A stretch of DNA of 11,347 bases from Acidimicrobiales bacterium (GCA_030044045.1 JASHWO010000144.1:1-11347), one strand, 5' to 3'; counted from the stretch's first letter, positions 1 through 8,891 are shown. Program-made: numbers and translations. Notes: generated from the letters alone by a model not told the origin.

Positions 1-182
1 ACAACTTTGCTACCTAGCGTTACTCGCCAATTACCGGCGCCCCCACCCAATATAATGGTTCCTGGACCCTGTGTTGGATCAACTGAAAAAGCAAGGGTGA
101 GTAACCCGTCATCATTGATGTATACCGAGGCATAAATGGTGCCGCCCTTCTGACTAAATTTCATGTACGAGGAGCAGGTCCT
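1..182 (-). other. Variable C-terminal tip of the RHS protein (partial)
   Basis: This starts right after the RHS terminal motif DPVNSDDLSGD and gives 60 residues before the window ends (RTCSSYMKFSQKGG, later ASVYINDDGLLTLAFSV and GPGTIILGGG). The visible part looks beta-rich and matches no toxin family I know. By direct count, positions 1-180 are 88 G+C out of 180 (49%), against 38 of 60 (63%) at 181-240 and 46 of 60 (77%) at 241-300. A sharp composition change exactly at the end of the RHS core is what exchange of C-terminal cassettes produces. The effector activity and any immunity gene lie outside the window. Confidence 0.65.
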
Positions 183-3100
183 GTCTCCGCTCAGGTCATC
201 CGAGTTCACCGGATCCCCCCGCACGTACACGTAGGCGTTGGCGCAGCCGCCCTCGATGGGGTCCACCGAGAGGAACCGGCCCTCGCCCGGCAGGTAGGCC
301 CTGGCCCCCATGAACACCACCGGTGTTGTCAGTGTGGCGTCGGTGAGCTTGCCGTCCGATCCGAACGCGTCCTCGTCGAGCCCACCGGCGAGAAGGTTCT
401 TGGGCGCCTTCGATGCTGTGCTCGCCTTCCCGTACGGCGTGTAGGTGCTGAGCCAGGACTGTGTCCCGTCGCGATCGTTGGTGACGATCTCGTTGCCCAG
501 GAGGTTCGGGTAGGAGAACCTCTGATCGTCGGAGCCGGGCGCCACGCTGACGAGCACGCCACCGATCGAGGTCGTCATCTCCGTCTCCACCGTGTTGGAG
601 GAGTTGAGGACGGCGCAGGGGGTTGTCGTGTACCCACAGTAGGCGTAGCGGGTGGTTGTCGAGCCCTTGGTGCGCTGGATCAGTCGGTTCAGGGCGTCGT
701 AGGTGTAGGTGATGGTGGTGCCGCCGGTGGCGGCACTGGCCAGCCGGCCCGAGGAGTCCCAGGTGTAGGTGGTGGCCTTGTTCTCGGTCTGGTTGCCCTC
801 GGTGTCGAAGGCGTAGCTGGTGCTTGTGCCCGAGCCGGCTGTCGTGGCCGTGCCCGATGTGAGGGTTTTGGTGAGCTGGTCGGCCCCGTTGTAGCAGTAG
901 TCGGTGGTGGCTGTGCCGCCGGCGCTCGGGTAGGTCGTGACCGAGGTCAGGTTGGTGTTCTTCCCGGCTGTCGGCTGGGCACAGCCCTCGCCCGGCGCGC
1001 TGGTGCCGTAGCTGTAGTCGATCTTTTCCCCGGGGACGTAGGCCTGGGTGAGCCGGCCGGCCCCGTCGTAGGTGAAGTCTGCGCCGCCCGAAGGGTTGGG
1101 ATTGGTGAAGGTGCTGTCGGATGTCTGAGGGACGGGGTCGTCGGTCAGCACTCGACCGCCGAGCGAGTAGGTCTCCTCATCACCGGCGAAGAGCGCGCCT
1201 GTTGTTGTCCCGTAGTAGATCTCGTCCTCTCTCCCGTAGCTGTCGTAGGAGTACCGGGCCGTGATGAAGCCGGGGAATGTGGCGCCCTCCAGCGATCCGG
1301 CACACGTCCCGGTGAAGCAGTAGTAGCCGGATCCGGCGTACACGCCGTTCAGGGCCACGTGTGTCAGCAGACCCTGCGCGTCGTAATAGTCGGTGACGTC
1401 GCCGCCAGTACCTGTCGTTGTGGTGACCTGGCCGGCTTGGTCGTAGGTGACGGTGGTGGTCTTCCCCCAACTATCGGTGTAGGAGATCATCCGTCCTTCG
1501 AGGTCGACCGTCGAGGTGATCGTCCGTGTGCTTGTGGTCACCGAGTTGACCAGCGGGTTGCCGCCGACGCCGTAGGTGTAGGTGACTGTTCGGGCCGCCG
1601 CGCTGCCGACCGCTGGCCAGGTCTGGCTGGTCATCCGGCCTTGGGTGTCGTAGTGGGTGCACTGCCAGCCCCGTGTGTCGATGTCTGTGGCGTCGCCCAC
1701 TCGCACACCTGCCTGCTGGCCCTGGGCGTCGTAGACGAACTGCTGGACCCGGGCCTTGCCCGCTGTCCCCGGTGTTGGTCCGGTCTGCTGTTCGAGCTGG
1801 CCGCCCTGAGGCGTTGTCGCACCCACCCCGCACACTGCAGCGATCGGAGCGGTGGTCCCGCTGTAGTAGGCGTCCGTCGTGGTTCCCCCGTCCGGGAGGA
1901 CGGTGGCCGTCTTGCGCAGGTAGGTGCCGGCTGTGTTGGGATCCTCGTAGTCGGTGGTGGTGGTGAGGTCGAGGCCCCCCGGATCCTGCGTCGTCGAGGT
2001 CACCAAGCCGTTTTGGGGGCCGATGCCGCCGGCGGCGTCTGTGTAGCTGTAGTCGGTGAGGTCGCCGTCGGGTGTGGTGGTGCTGGTCTTGAGGCCGTAG
2101 CCCGGGTCCAGCCATGTGGCAGCCGGGCCGATGATCACCGGTGTTGTTGTCGTGAGCTGTTGGCGCGCGCAGTAGACGGTGAACCCGCCGCTGGCGCTCA
2201 TCGTCGAGTTCGCATAGTCGATCTCGATCGTGTAGAGACCGGTCGTCGGCACGGTGAACACGCCTGAGCCGAGGCCGTCGCTATGGGAGAGGACTCTCTG
2301 GCCGTCGAGGTAGACGCTGACTGTGCCCCCCGATGTGCTGTAGAAATTCCAGACCCCAGCGACCAGATGGATCGTTCCCGTGTACCGGGCACTCCAGTGG
2401 TTTGTGCCCACCGGCGAACTGGACCAGGTCGGGGCAGCCGAGCCGATCGTCCCGTGCTTGCTGGGCGCACCGGCCAGTGTGAGGTTGGCCCAGTAGGTGG
2501 CCGCCAACCCGTCGATGCCCCCGTCGTAGCCGGTGCGGGCATGGGGGACGGCGACACCGCATCCACTGGTGCCGACCGGTGTCGCCACCGGCAGATGGCT
2601 GGTCGCTGTGAAACAGGCGGTCGGGGCCGGCCCGTAGGTGTCGGTGACCTCGCCGTCGAGGTTGTAGACCGATGCCTTCTCCTCGCCCTTGGGTGTGACG
2701 GTGGCCACCGGCTCTGTGACGTCGTTCCAGAACGTCTCGGTCGTGAGACCGGCCGCTGTGGTCTCTGTGGTGATCTGGTCCTGGCTGTCGTACTTGACCG
2801 ACTCGGCCGTGCGGGCGAACCCGGCGATGTCGACCGATGCCGTGCGTGTGGTGGCTGTGTAGGTGTAGGTGCGCTTCGGGCGGGTCGACGTTGTGGACGC
2901 CGTAGGGGCGGGCTGGGTGACGCTCGACACCTTGCCTGTGGCGGTGTAGGCGATCTGCGTCTCGCAGTCGGTGGTTGTGCCTGTGGCCGGGCAGTCCGAC
3001 TCCACCCCGGCCGAGATGGCGTCGTTGGCGAGGGGATCGCGGATGGCGTCCACCCGGCCCTTTGCTGTGTAGGCGAAGTCGGCGACCTGGTCGCCCGGGT

Positions 3101-6097
3101 TGACCACCCGGACCAGCTCGCCTGTGCCGTTGTAGACAAATGTCGTCTGGGTGCCGTCCCAGTAGGTGACCAGGCAGAGCAGTCCACTGGGTGCGTGGCC
3201 TGTCGACGGGCAGGAGCTTGTGCCGCCGTAGTAGAGGTGGATGCTCCGTGTCGATACCGGGTCGGTGATCTTGGTGAGCGCCAGGTTGCTGCCGCTGTAG
3301 GTGTAGTTCAGCGCCGCCGGGTGCCGGTCGTCGGCCACGGTGACCACCGATGCCACTGTGCCCGACGCGTTGAACGTGTAGAGCTGCTCTGTCGGCGTCG
3401 ACAGTTGGAACTGCCCGGCTGCATCCACCGTCAACAGGAGCTCTGTGTCGCCGGCCGCCCCTTCGTAGTGGCCGTGCCCTTCGTTGGTGAACGACGCCGT
3501 CGTGCCGTCGCCCTGCTGGAGCACGACCTCGGACCCCAGGTCGTCGAGCTTGTTCCATCCGCCGGCGAGGTTGGCAGCCGACAGGCTCCAGCCCGACGGC
3601 AGGGTGAGCGGGTCGGGCGACAGCCATGTCGAGGGCACTTCGTACTCGGCCCCCGTGCTAATCCGCTTGGCCCACAGCTCGAACGTCGCCGCGTCCGGGC
3701 TGGAGCTCCACGCCTCCACCGTGACGGCATGGGGGCCGGCGCTCAGTGTCAGCGTGGACCCGAAGTCGGGTGTCGGCCAGCTGGGCGTTGTGCCTGTCCA
3801 GTCGTTCACGACCAATGTCGCGCCGCCGCCTTCGTAGACGCGCATGCCGGTTGTGGTAGTCACGCCGAGCTTCCACTGCCCGGCCGCAGGGACCGTGACC
3901 TCTCCCGTCCACTTGACGAGGAACGGCTGACCTGTGCCGATACCTCCGGTCACGGCCTCAGCACCCGACCGCTCGTCCACCGTCGGGTCGAGCCGCCTGG
4001 TCACGAGGGTGTCTGTGGCCGAGAAGTCCCGGCGGCCGTCCACTGTGCGGAAGTACTGCCCGAGCAACCCGTGCTCGCTCGACTCCATCGAGTTGTAGCT
4101 GAGGGAGAGCCCGGCGGGACCTGACAGGGTGGTCAGTTGATGGGTGTTGGAAGTGAAGGCCAGGTCGCCGGTCACCAGGTTGACCGTGACACTGGCCGGC
4201 GACGTCCCCGGCGACGGTGCACCGGCCGACGGCGTCGTGGTGGCGCCCGGGGCCGCCCCCACGGTATCGGTGGGCGAGGGACCCCCCGAGCCGAGACGAA
4301 GTGTCACCTTGAACTGGTTCACCGAGCCTGGCGCCCGTGGTGTGACGACGCCATCTGTCGTCGCGTCTCTCGTGAGCGTCCAGACATAGTAGGTGGTCCC
4401 GTTGACCAGTGAACCCTGCGGAACCGTCCACGAGATCGGTGTGGTTCCTGCGCCCGCGGTGGCCCACCCCGACTGGATCACCGAGCCCGAACCGTCCGGG
4501 TCCGTCGAGATCTCCATGTCGTAGGAGACAGAGGAACAGGCGTGCCCGCCTCCTGGAAGTGTGATGCATGTCGCGACGGCCTTGGCCGTCACCGTCGGCG
4601 TCGTCGTCGGGATCGTCGACCCGTTGGCCGGCGTTGTCGTCGTGGTCGCCGGCGCCGCTTTGACGAGCTCGAGGAGGAACTGCACGTCACCGGCCGATCC
4701 GCCGAACGGTGACACGTATGTCTTCGCGGTTGTGGTCCCACCCCCCGTTGTCACCATGCCGAAGTAGACGGTTCTTGCACGATTCGCCAGCAGGCTCGTG
4801 AGCGGCGATGTCCGGCCTCCGTCCAACGGGATCGAGACCTCTGTCTTGCCGCTGGCCGCTCCGAGCAGTGGGCCTGTGGAGACCGCGGCATATGTTGTCA
4901 GGTAGCTCATCTCGTCCAGGTAGACCGAGGTCGTCGTGGTCGTGGTCGAGTGCCCAGCGGCAGCCCTGATGTCCAAGGTGGCGCTCGACACGCCCCACGG
5001 CGGCGATTGCCCCATCAGTGTGTCGAAGCCGGAGAACTGCACCACGCCTCGGTACTTGACCCCATCTGTGGCCCCGACCTCGACGGTATTGGCGAGACGG
5101 CCGTTGAATGTCGTGAGGCTGTAGGCGGACGACTCGTCCATGGACGTTGTCACCGACGGATCGATGGTGACGGGGAAGGCTGTCGTTGGTTGGTTGGCCA
5201 ACCACGTCGGGCTCACCGAGATAGCGATGGCGGACCCCGGCGCTCCTGTGCTGCCGACCGTGACCACCTGGGTCGCCCCCGACGTGGCGGCCGGCACCTC
5301 GGTGCCTTCGGTAGTGGTGACGGTGAGCGGCGGCACCACCGCCAGCGGCTGACCACCGGACAGCAGCTCGAGTCCGCCTGTCGGCGCACCGGCCTGCGCC
5401 GTCACCCCCGGGCCGAGGTCGAAGTCGAAGGTGGGTTGGGCCTGGTCCGAGGTCAGCACGAGCCCTTCGGTCACCCCGGTAGTCGTGACCCGGTAAACGG
5501 CGTTCACATCGGGCCAGAGACCGGGATAGGTCGCCGTCGGTCCTGTAACCGTCGGGCTCACCGCCTCGGCGCCGACAGGGTTGAAGTCCAGGGTGGCCGG
5601 CAGGCCGGTGATCTGCACGAACGATGTGGCCGTCCCCGATGCACCAAACGACGCGGTCCAGGCATTGGCCTTGGACTGCCACCAGCCATCCCGTGCCGGG
5701 TCCTGCACCAGTGTGGTGACGATAGGGGCGAATGTCGCCTGGCCCGGCGGTTGGTAGTTGACCGGACGGGAGTTGAGCTCGGCTTGGACCGCGCCGTCCG
5801 CCTGCTGCCAGACGTCGGTCGTCGCGGTGTCGTCGTGCGTGAGCTGCCGGACCCTGGGGGATGTCGGATTGGCCTTTTGCGGGTGCTCGTCCGCTTGAGG
5901 CAACGACGGGGAGGATGGGAAAGGGAAGCCGACGTCAGTGGCGGCACGTGCGAACGGCTCGCCGACGCGACTGCACTGATCGGCGGGGTAGCGCCGAGCA
6001 CCGTCGTCGCGCTGATCATGAGGAGTAGGGTGGCCGGTCCGAGCAGCCAGCGTTGGAACGTCCGGCGCCGGGCAGGGTAGAGATCATGGGCCTGCAT
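1..6097 (-). CDS. Giant secreted RHS/YD-repeat protein, polymorphic-toxin type (C-terminus beyond window; apparent frame break near N-terminus)
   Basis: One frame is open from about 6083 down to position 1, over 2,020 codons without a stop. Order by approximate residue: signal peptide 1-47; Val/Thr-rich N-terminal region 60-300; DNRLRE-like module about 309-470 (starts near TIDPSV); Thr-rich linker and Ig/FN3-like stretch 475-610; PA14-like module about 675-820 (HGLLGQYF); RHS region from about 900; second PA14-like module about 1186-1306; then YD repeats such as FTYDGAGRLTQ and YTYDALNRLIQ; RHS terminal core about 1928-1971 (ARAYLPGEGRFLSVDP, then DPVNSDDLSG). The last 60 visible residues are a variable tip I do not recognise. 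Known for the family: the RHS shell encloses a C-terminal effector, often a toxin, with an immunity gene just downstream. The toxin role is inferred. The start ATG has an AAGGA ribosome site 9 bases upstream, but it lies in a different frame from the body, so the product may be broken unless the missing base is a sequencing error. Confidence 0.9.
5905..5955 (-). other. Apparent one-base deletion (frame break) in the RHS gene
   Basis: Reading from the ATG at 6097, the protein is sensible through the signal peptide (ending near SRSHVPPLTSA), then turns into basic low-complexity sequence that stops at 5558. In the neighbouring frame the text becomes FPSSPSLPQADEHPQ and stays open through the whole RHS protein. 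Adding a single base in this stretch would join the two. It holds several short homopolymers (GGGG at 5908-5911; GGG, AAA and GGG at 5917-5925 on the plus strand), typical places for a miscalled or slipped base. No canonical -1 slippery heptamer was found in the right phase. Confidence 0.7.
5957..6097 (-). other. N-terminal signal peptide of the RHS protein
   Basis: The first 47 codons from the ATG at 6097 give a basic n-region (PARRRTFQRW), a hydrophobic core (LLGPATLLLMISATTVLG) and an Ala/Ser-rich exit ending near AVASAS, where a signal peptidase I cut is plausible. This fits Sec export, and the Arg-rich start leaves Tat possible, though no clean twin-Arg motif with its usual follow-on is seen. 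This peptide makes sense only in the frame of the ATG; the RHS body continues in another frame. The body frame has a TGA at 6086-6084 and no ATG or GTG in its first 60-odd codons, so the signal peptide is very likely the true N-terminus of the large protein. Confidence 0.75.
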
Positions 6098-6106
6098 CGA
6101 ACGGCT

Positions 6107-6111
6107 TCCTT
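6107..6111 (-). promoter_or_regulatory. Ribosome binding site of the RHS gene
   Basis: AAGGA on the minus strand, 9 bases before the ATG at 6097, lying in the 32-base gap after the stop of the upstream binding-protein gene. It supports the ATG at 6097, and therefore the signal-peptide frame, as the real start. Confidence 0.6.
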
Positions 6112-6129
6112 CGTCCTACGGATAGGGAG

Positions 6130-7380
6130 CTACGGCCGGGCTGTCCCGGCGAAGACCCGGCAGGTGGCCCCGGCCTGGTCCGAGCCTGTCGGGCCGCCCG
6201 TCGTGCCGAGCGGCTCGAACCCGGCCGCCTCGATGGCCGCCGTGTCCTGCCCGCCGCACAGGCCGCTCGCCGTGTCCCCGGCGGCGTTGTCGAAGCCGAC
6301 CAGGGAGACCGCGGCCGAGTCGGTCGGCAGCGCGGTGTCGACCACGTCGTAGAGGTAGAAGACCCCGGGCACGACGGTGGTGCTGGCCGGGTGCGAGTAC
6401 CACTCGTTGGCCTCGGCCACCGTGGCCGGGTCGACCCCCTCGCTCCCCCGCCCCCGGCCGGCGGTGAAGTCGACGAAAGGGTGGAAGGCGCTCCCAGCCA
6501 GGTCCTCGACGCTGGCCAGGGTGAGCCTGGGGCTCCAGTTGCCTTTGGTGTTGGGCTGGGCGTCGGCGGTGTTGGTCTTCGTCGTCCCGTACTGGCCCGG
6601 GTGGTCCCACTGGGTGGCGAAGGCGCCCGGCGAGTACAGGGTGAACGCCGTGGCCTGGTTGCCGTCGGCCACGATCTGGTCCTCGGTGTTCTCGGCCACC
6701 AGGTGCGAACCGGCGAGGTCGTTGTGGCAGTGGTCGGTAGTGGTCAGCGCCGTCGGGTCGAAGCCCAAGATGGCCTTGTAGACGCTGGCCTCGGCCGAAC
6801 CGGCCTCAGGCCAGTAGCGGACGATCGGTGCCGTCGAGGTGGCCCCGAGCTGGTTCCAGTGGGTGACGGTGCAGTCGTAGACGGCCTTGATCTGGGCCAG
6901 GGTGAGATCCAGCGGCTTGGCCGCCGTCGCCCCCGAGTCCGAGCCGACCAACGGAGCCACCGCGTCGAGGGCGAAGGCGTAGTACTGGAGGTGCGAGGCG
7001 TTGGCCAGAACTGATGGGGATCCCCCGGGAGGGGCCGCTGACCGGTCGATGGCGATGCAGCCTTGTGCATCGGCGGGCGCCTGCTCTTCCCTGGTCAGGG
7101 CCGCTGCACCGGTGGCCGAGCTGTCCGGCGCCGGCTGGGCCGGCGAGTAGGTGAGCCCGGCGCTGCAGCCGGGACCGGCGGGCACCCCGCCACTGGTGGC
7201 ACCGGCCCCCACGTCGTCGACGGCTGTGCCGAAGATGCTCGAGACGAGGCCCTGGGTCTCGGCGGCGCCGGCGGCGGCCACCGTCGTAGTGGCGGCCGAG
7301 GCGCCGGGCACCGCCGTCCACCCACCGGCGAGCGCTGCCGCGCCGACTGCCACCGCCACCCGCAGCCATCCTGCTGTCAT
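6130..7380 (-). CDS. Secreted PstS-like substrate-binding protein (type 2 periplasmic-binding fold)
   Basis: 416 residues. A signal peptide fills residues 1-29 and ends in an ASA cut site. The mature part carries marks of the PstS-like binding-protein family of actinobacteria: GCIAIDRS, YYAFALDAVAPLVGS, LTLAQIKAVYDCTVTHWNQLG and RYWPEAGS, then a second lobe with TLYSPGAFATQW. Known members bind phosphate or a similar anion outside the membrane. Here the usual Gly-Ser-Gly-Thr of the anion-binding loop reads AGSAEA, so phosphate binding is uncertain. No PstC, PstA or PstB transporter genes are adjacent. ATG 7380 is the only good start: the frame has a TGA at 7446-7444 and no other start codon between, and GGGGG lies 5 bases upstream. 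The RHS gene follows after 32 bases on the same strand, so both are probably one transcript. No lipobox Cys is seen, so the product is likely released or held in the wall rather than lipid-anchored. Confidence 0.82.
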   Translation of the reverse strand: MTAGWLRVAVAVGAAALAGGWTAVPGASAATTTVAAAGAAETQGLVSSIFGTAVDDVGAGATSGGVPAGPGCSAGLTYSPAQPAPDSSATGAAALTREEQAPADAQGCIAIDRSAAPPGGSPSVLANASHLQYYAFALDAVAPLVGSDSGATAAKPLDLTLAQIKAVYDCTVTHWNQLGATSTAPIVRYWPEAGSAEASVYKAILGFDPTALTTTDHCHNDLAGSHLVAENTEDQIVADGNQATAFTLYSPGAFATQWDHPGQYGTTKTNTADAQPNTKGNWSPRLTLASVEDLAGSAFHPFVDFTAGRGRGSEGVDPATVAEANEWYSHPASTTVVPGVFYLYDVVDTALPTDSAAVSLVGFDNAAGDTASGLCGGQDTAAIEAAGFEPLGTTGGPTGSDQAGATCRVFAGTARP

Positions 7381-7440
7381 CCTCGCCCCCGGTCCTGTGA
7401 CGCGGCGGCCGGTCGTCGGGGCCGGGCGCGTCGGTGATTG

Positions 7441-7540
7441 AACTCACATTTGCCGAGGTATTCTACGGATAAGCAGCGTCTTTGTGTGCGAATAGTAGGG
7501 AAACTCTTCGCGAACGAAGGGTAAATTCTTGACGTTTTCC
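7441..7540 (-). promoter_or_regulatory. AT-rich probable promoter region upstream of the binding-protein/RHS pair
   Basis: By direct count, 45 of these 100 bases are G or C, in a region where genes are near 70% or higher. On the minus strand a TAGAAT hexamer at 7465-7460 (five of six matches to a -10 box) would give a leader of about 75 bases before the ATG at 7380. A second -10-like hexamer, TACTAT, lies near 7496-7491. No convincing -35 box is at standard spacing for either. The whole gap 7381-7565 holds no other supported gene. Confidence 0.4.
7506..7519. repeat. Short inverted repeat in the promoter region
   Basis: CTTCG at 7506-7510 and CGAAG at 7515-7519 pair perfectly around a 4-base loop (CGAA on plus, TTCG on minus). 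It is not followed by a T-run on either strand, so an operator or leader hairpin seems more likely than a terminator. The role is unknown. Confidence 0.35.
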
Positions 7541-7563
7541 CAGGTCGGTCCGGCCGGCCCTGG
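7540..7563 (-). terminator. Weak hairpin after the KdpD input-domain gene
   Basis: CCAGG and CCTGG arms (7540-7544 and 7559-7563) enclose a GC-rich palindromic core rich in GGCC, just past the stop of the KdpD-like gene at 7566. No T-run follows on the minus strand. It might be a GC-only terminator, but this is weak. Confidence 0.25.
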
Positions 7564-7565
7564 CG

Positions 7566-8822
7566 TCAGCTCCCGCCGGCCTGGTCCTCCGCCACTGCCG
7601 CCTCGGCCGACACGTCCCGACGGGCGATCACGTGCACGTCGATCCCCTTCTCGGCGGCGAAGCGCAGCACCTTGCGCACCACCGACCCGTGCCGCCACTC
7701 CTCCCACCGGCTGCGCCGGGTGGCCCCCACCACGATCTGGGTGATGTAGTGCTCGGTGGCGAACTCCACCACCGTGCGGGCCGGGTCCTCGCCCGGCACC
7801 TCGTGCCAGGTGCCGCCGACGTCCTCCACCAGGGCCCGCAAAGCGGCCAGCCCCGCTGTGCCCGGGCCGCCATCTCGCACGGCCGTCCCGCTGCCGGACC
7901 CGGCCTCGTCGCCCGGGCCATCCTCCGGACGGGCGTCGCCCGTCACCGGCGGCGCGCCATCCAGCGGGCGCACGTGCAGCACCAGCAGGTCGCCCTTGAT
8001 CCGGCGGGCCATCCGGGCGGCCCGGCGGACCACCCCGTCGCTCCCCGGGGCGCCGGTGACCGCCACCATGATGCGCTCGGCCGTCTCCCAGGCGGCTGAG
8101 GGGTGGTGCTGGTGGAGGTAGCGGAGGAGCTCCTCCTCGGTCTCGTCGGCCACGAACCGCAGGGCCAGCTCGCGCAGGGCGGTGAGGTTCTCCGGTTTGA
8201 AGAAGCCAGCCAGCGCGCCGGGCACCTTCTCCTGGGGGTAGATGTTGCCGTGCAGCATGCGCCGGCGGAGCTGGTCGGCTGACGAGTCGATCAGCTCGAG
8301 CTGGTCCGCTTGGCGCACCACCCAGTCCGGCACCCGCTCCCGGATCTTGACCCCGGTGATGGTCTCCACCGCGTCGGCCAGGCTCTCCAAGTGCTGGATG
8401 TTGACCGTGCTGATCACGGCGATCCCGGCCTCCAGCAGGGCCAGCACGTCCTCCCAGCGCTTGGCGTGGGGGCCGGATCCGGGCACGTTGGTGTGGGCCA
8501 GCTCGTCCACCAGCACCACCTCGGGCCGCCGGGCCAGCACTGCCGCCAGGTCCATCTCCTCGAACACCGCCCCCCGGTGCTCGACCTGGCACCGGGGCAC
8601 CACCGGCAGGTCCCGCACCAGCTCGGCGGTGTGGGCCCGGCCGTGGGTCTCGACGAAGCCGATCACCACGTCGGTCCCCCGGTGGTGCCGCCGCCAGCCC
8701 TCGTCGAGCATGGCGCAGGTCTTGCCGACCCCGGCCGCCGAGCCCAGGTAGATGCGGAACCTCCCGGCCGGCCGGACGGCCTGCAGGGACTCCTCGTCGA
8801 CCATCATCGGCCCGTCCGGCAC
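7566..8822 (-). CDS. kdpD: KdpD N-terminal input protein (KdpD ATP-binding domain + universal stress protein domain), no membrane or kinase part
   Basis: 418 residues matching only the cytoplasmic N-terminal half of the KdpD potassium/turgor sensor. Residues about 20-230 are the KdpD domain, with Walker A GSAAGVGKT (27-35), a Walker B-type strand VVLVDELAHTN (102-112) and the conserved STVNIQHLESL (138-148). Residues about 249-402 form a universal-stress-protein domain ending VVGATRRSRW...GSVVRKVLR; a Gly/Asp-rich insert sits at about 287-323. The protein stops at the usual domain boundary, where full-length KdpD (near 850-900 residues) would enter the membrane. The missing half is on the opposite strand, starting 69 bases away. 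In E. coli this input half modulates kinase and phosphatase activity and binds ATP; here it would have to act in trans, which is inference. Start is GTG 8822 or the ATG pair at 8807/8804 (no strong ribosome site for either). Confidence 0.9.
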   Translation of the reverse strand: MPDGPMMVDEESLQAVRPAGRFRIYLGSAAGVGKTCAMLDEGWRRHHRGTDVVIGFVETHGRAHTAELVRDLPVVPRCQVEHRGAVFEEMDLAAVLARRPEVVLVDELAHTNVPGSGPHAKRWEDVLALLEAGIAVISTVNIQHLESLADAVETITGVKIRERVPDWVVRQADQLELIDSSADQLRRRMLHGNIYPQEKVPGALAGFFKPENLTALRELALRFVADETEEELLRYLHQHHPSAAWETAERIMVAVTGAPGSDGVVRRAARMARRIKGDLLVLHVRPLDGAPPVTGDARPEDGPGDEAGSGSGTAVRDGGPGTAGLAALRALVEDVGGTWHEVPGEDPARTVVEFATEHYITQIVVGATRRSRWEEWRHGSVVRKVLRFAAEKGIDVHVIARRDVSAEAAVAEDQAGGS

Positions 8823-8891
8823 GGGCCCATTCTGCCGGACGGTGGCGGCCGCCGGCCATGGCCGCCCCTACACTCCCACCCAGAGTCGCCG
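8823..8891. promoter_or_regulatory. Divergent control region between the two KdpD halves
   Basis: 69 bases separate the GTG at 8822 (minus) from the ATG at 8892 (plus). On plus, TACACT at 8869-8874 is a good actinobacterial -10 hexamer 17 bases before the ATG, giving a very short leader; no clear -35 is seen. On minus, a CAGAAT lies shortly before the GTG. Start sites this close suggest shared regulation of both halves, possibly by the KdpE-type regulator encoded downstream; no repeat that could be called its operator is obvious. Confidence 0.4.

Noticed and set aside
2283..4124. A 613-codon open frame on the plus strand opposite the RHS gene
   Set aside because: Its product is rich in Arg, Gly, Val and Cys with no domain, and it lies antisense to a frame with clear RHS and PA14 motifs. 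Such long empty frames are expected from the G/C third-position bias of the real gene.
5905..5955. Programmed -1 ribosomal frameshift joining signal peptide and RHS body
   Set aside because: No X-XXY-YYZ slippery heptamer is in the correct phase and no downstream pseudoknot is apparent. A missing base is simpler.
5558..6097. A stand-alone 179-residue secreted protein from ATG 6097
   Set aside because: Only the first 55-60 residues look real. The rest is Arg/Pro/Ser-rich shadow of the RHS body frame, so this is better explained as the RHS N-terminus followed by a frame break.
7381..7447. A small coding frame starting with GTG at 7447 and overlapping the binding-protein start
   Set aside because: It has no ribosome site, runs as a shifted frame into the binding-protein gene, and its product is a Gly/Arg-rich low-complexity sequence.
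7444..8859. A 471-codon minus-strand frame over the KdpD input gene
   Set aside because: It is a shifted frame of the real gene, giving a Gly/Arg/Ala-rich product with no motif, whereas 7566-8822 has Walker A, Walker B and the stress-protein domain.
8310..8891. A longer start for the kinase at 8310
   Set aside because: The added 194 residues overlap the divergent KdpD input gene and are low-complexity His/Pro/Gly sequence. The membrane region begins right after ATG 8892.
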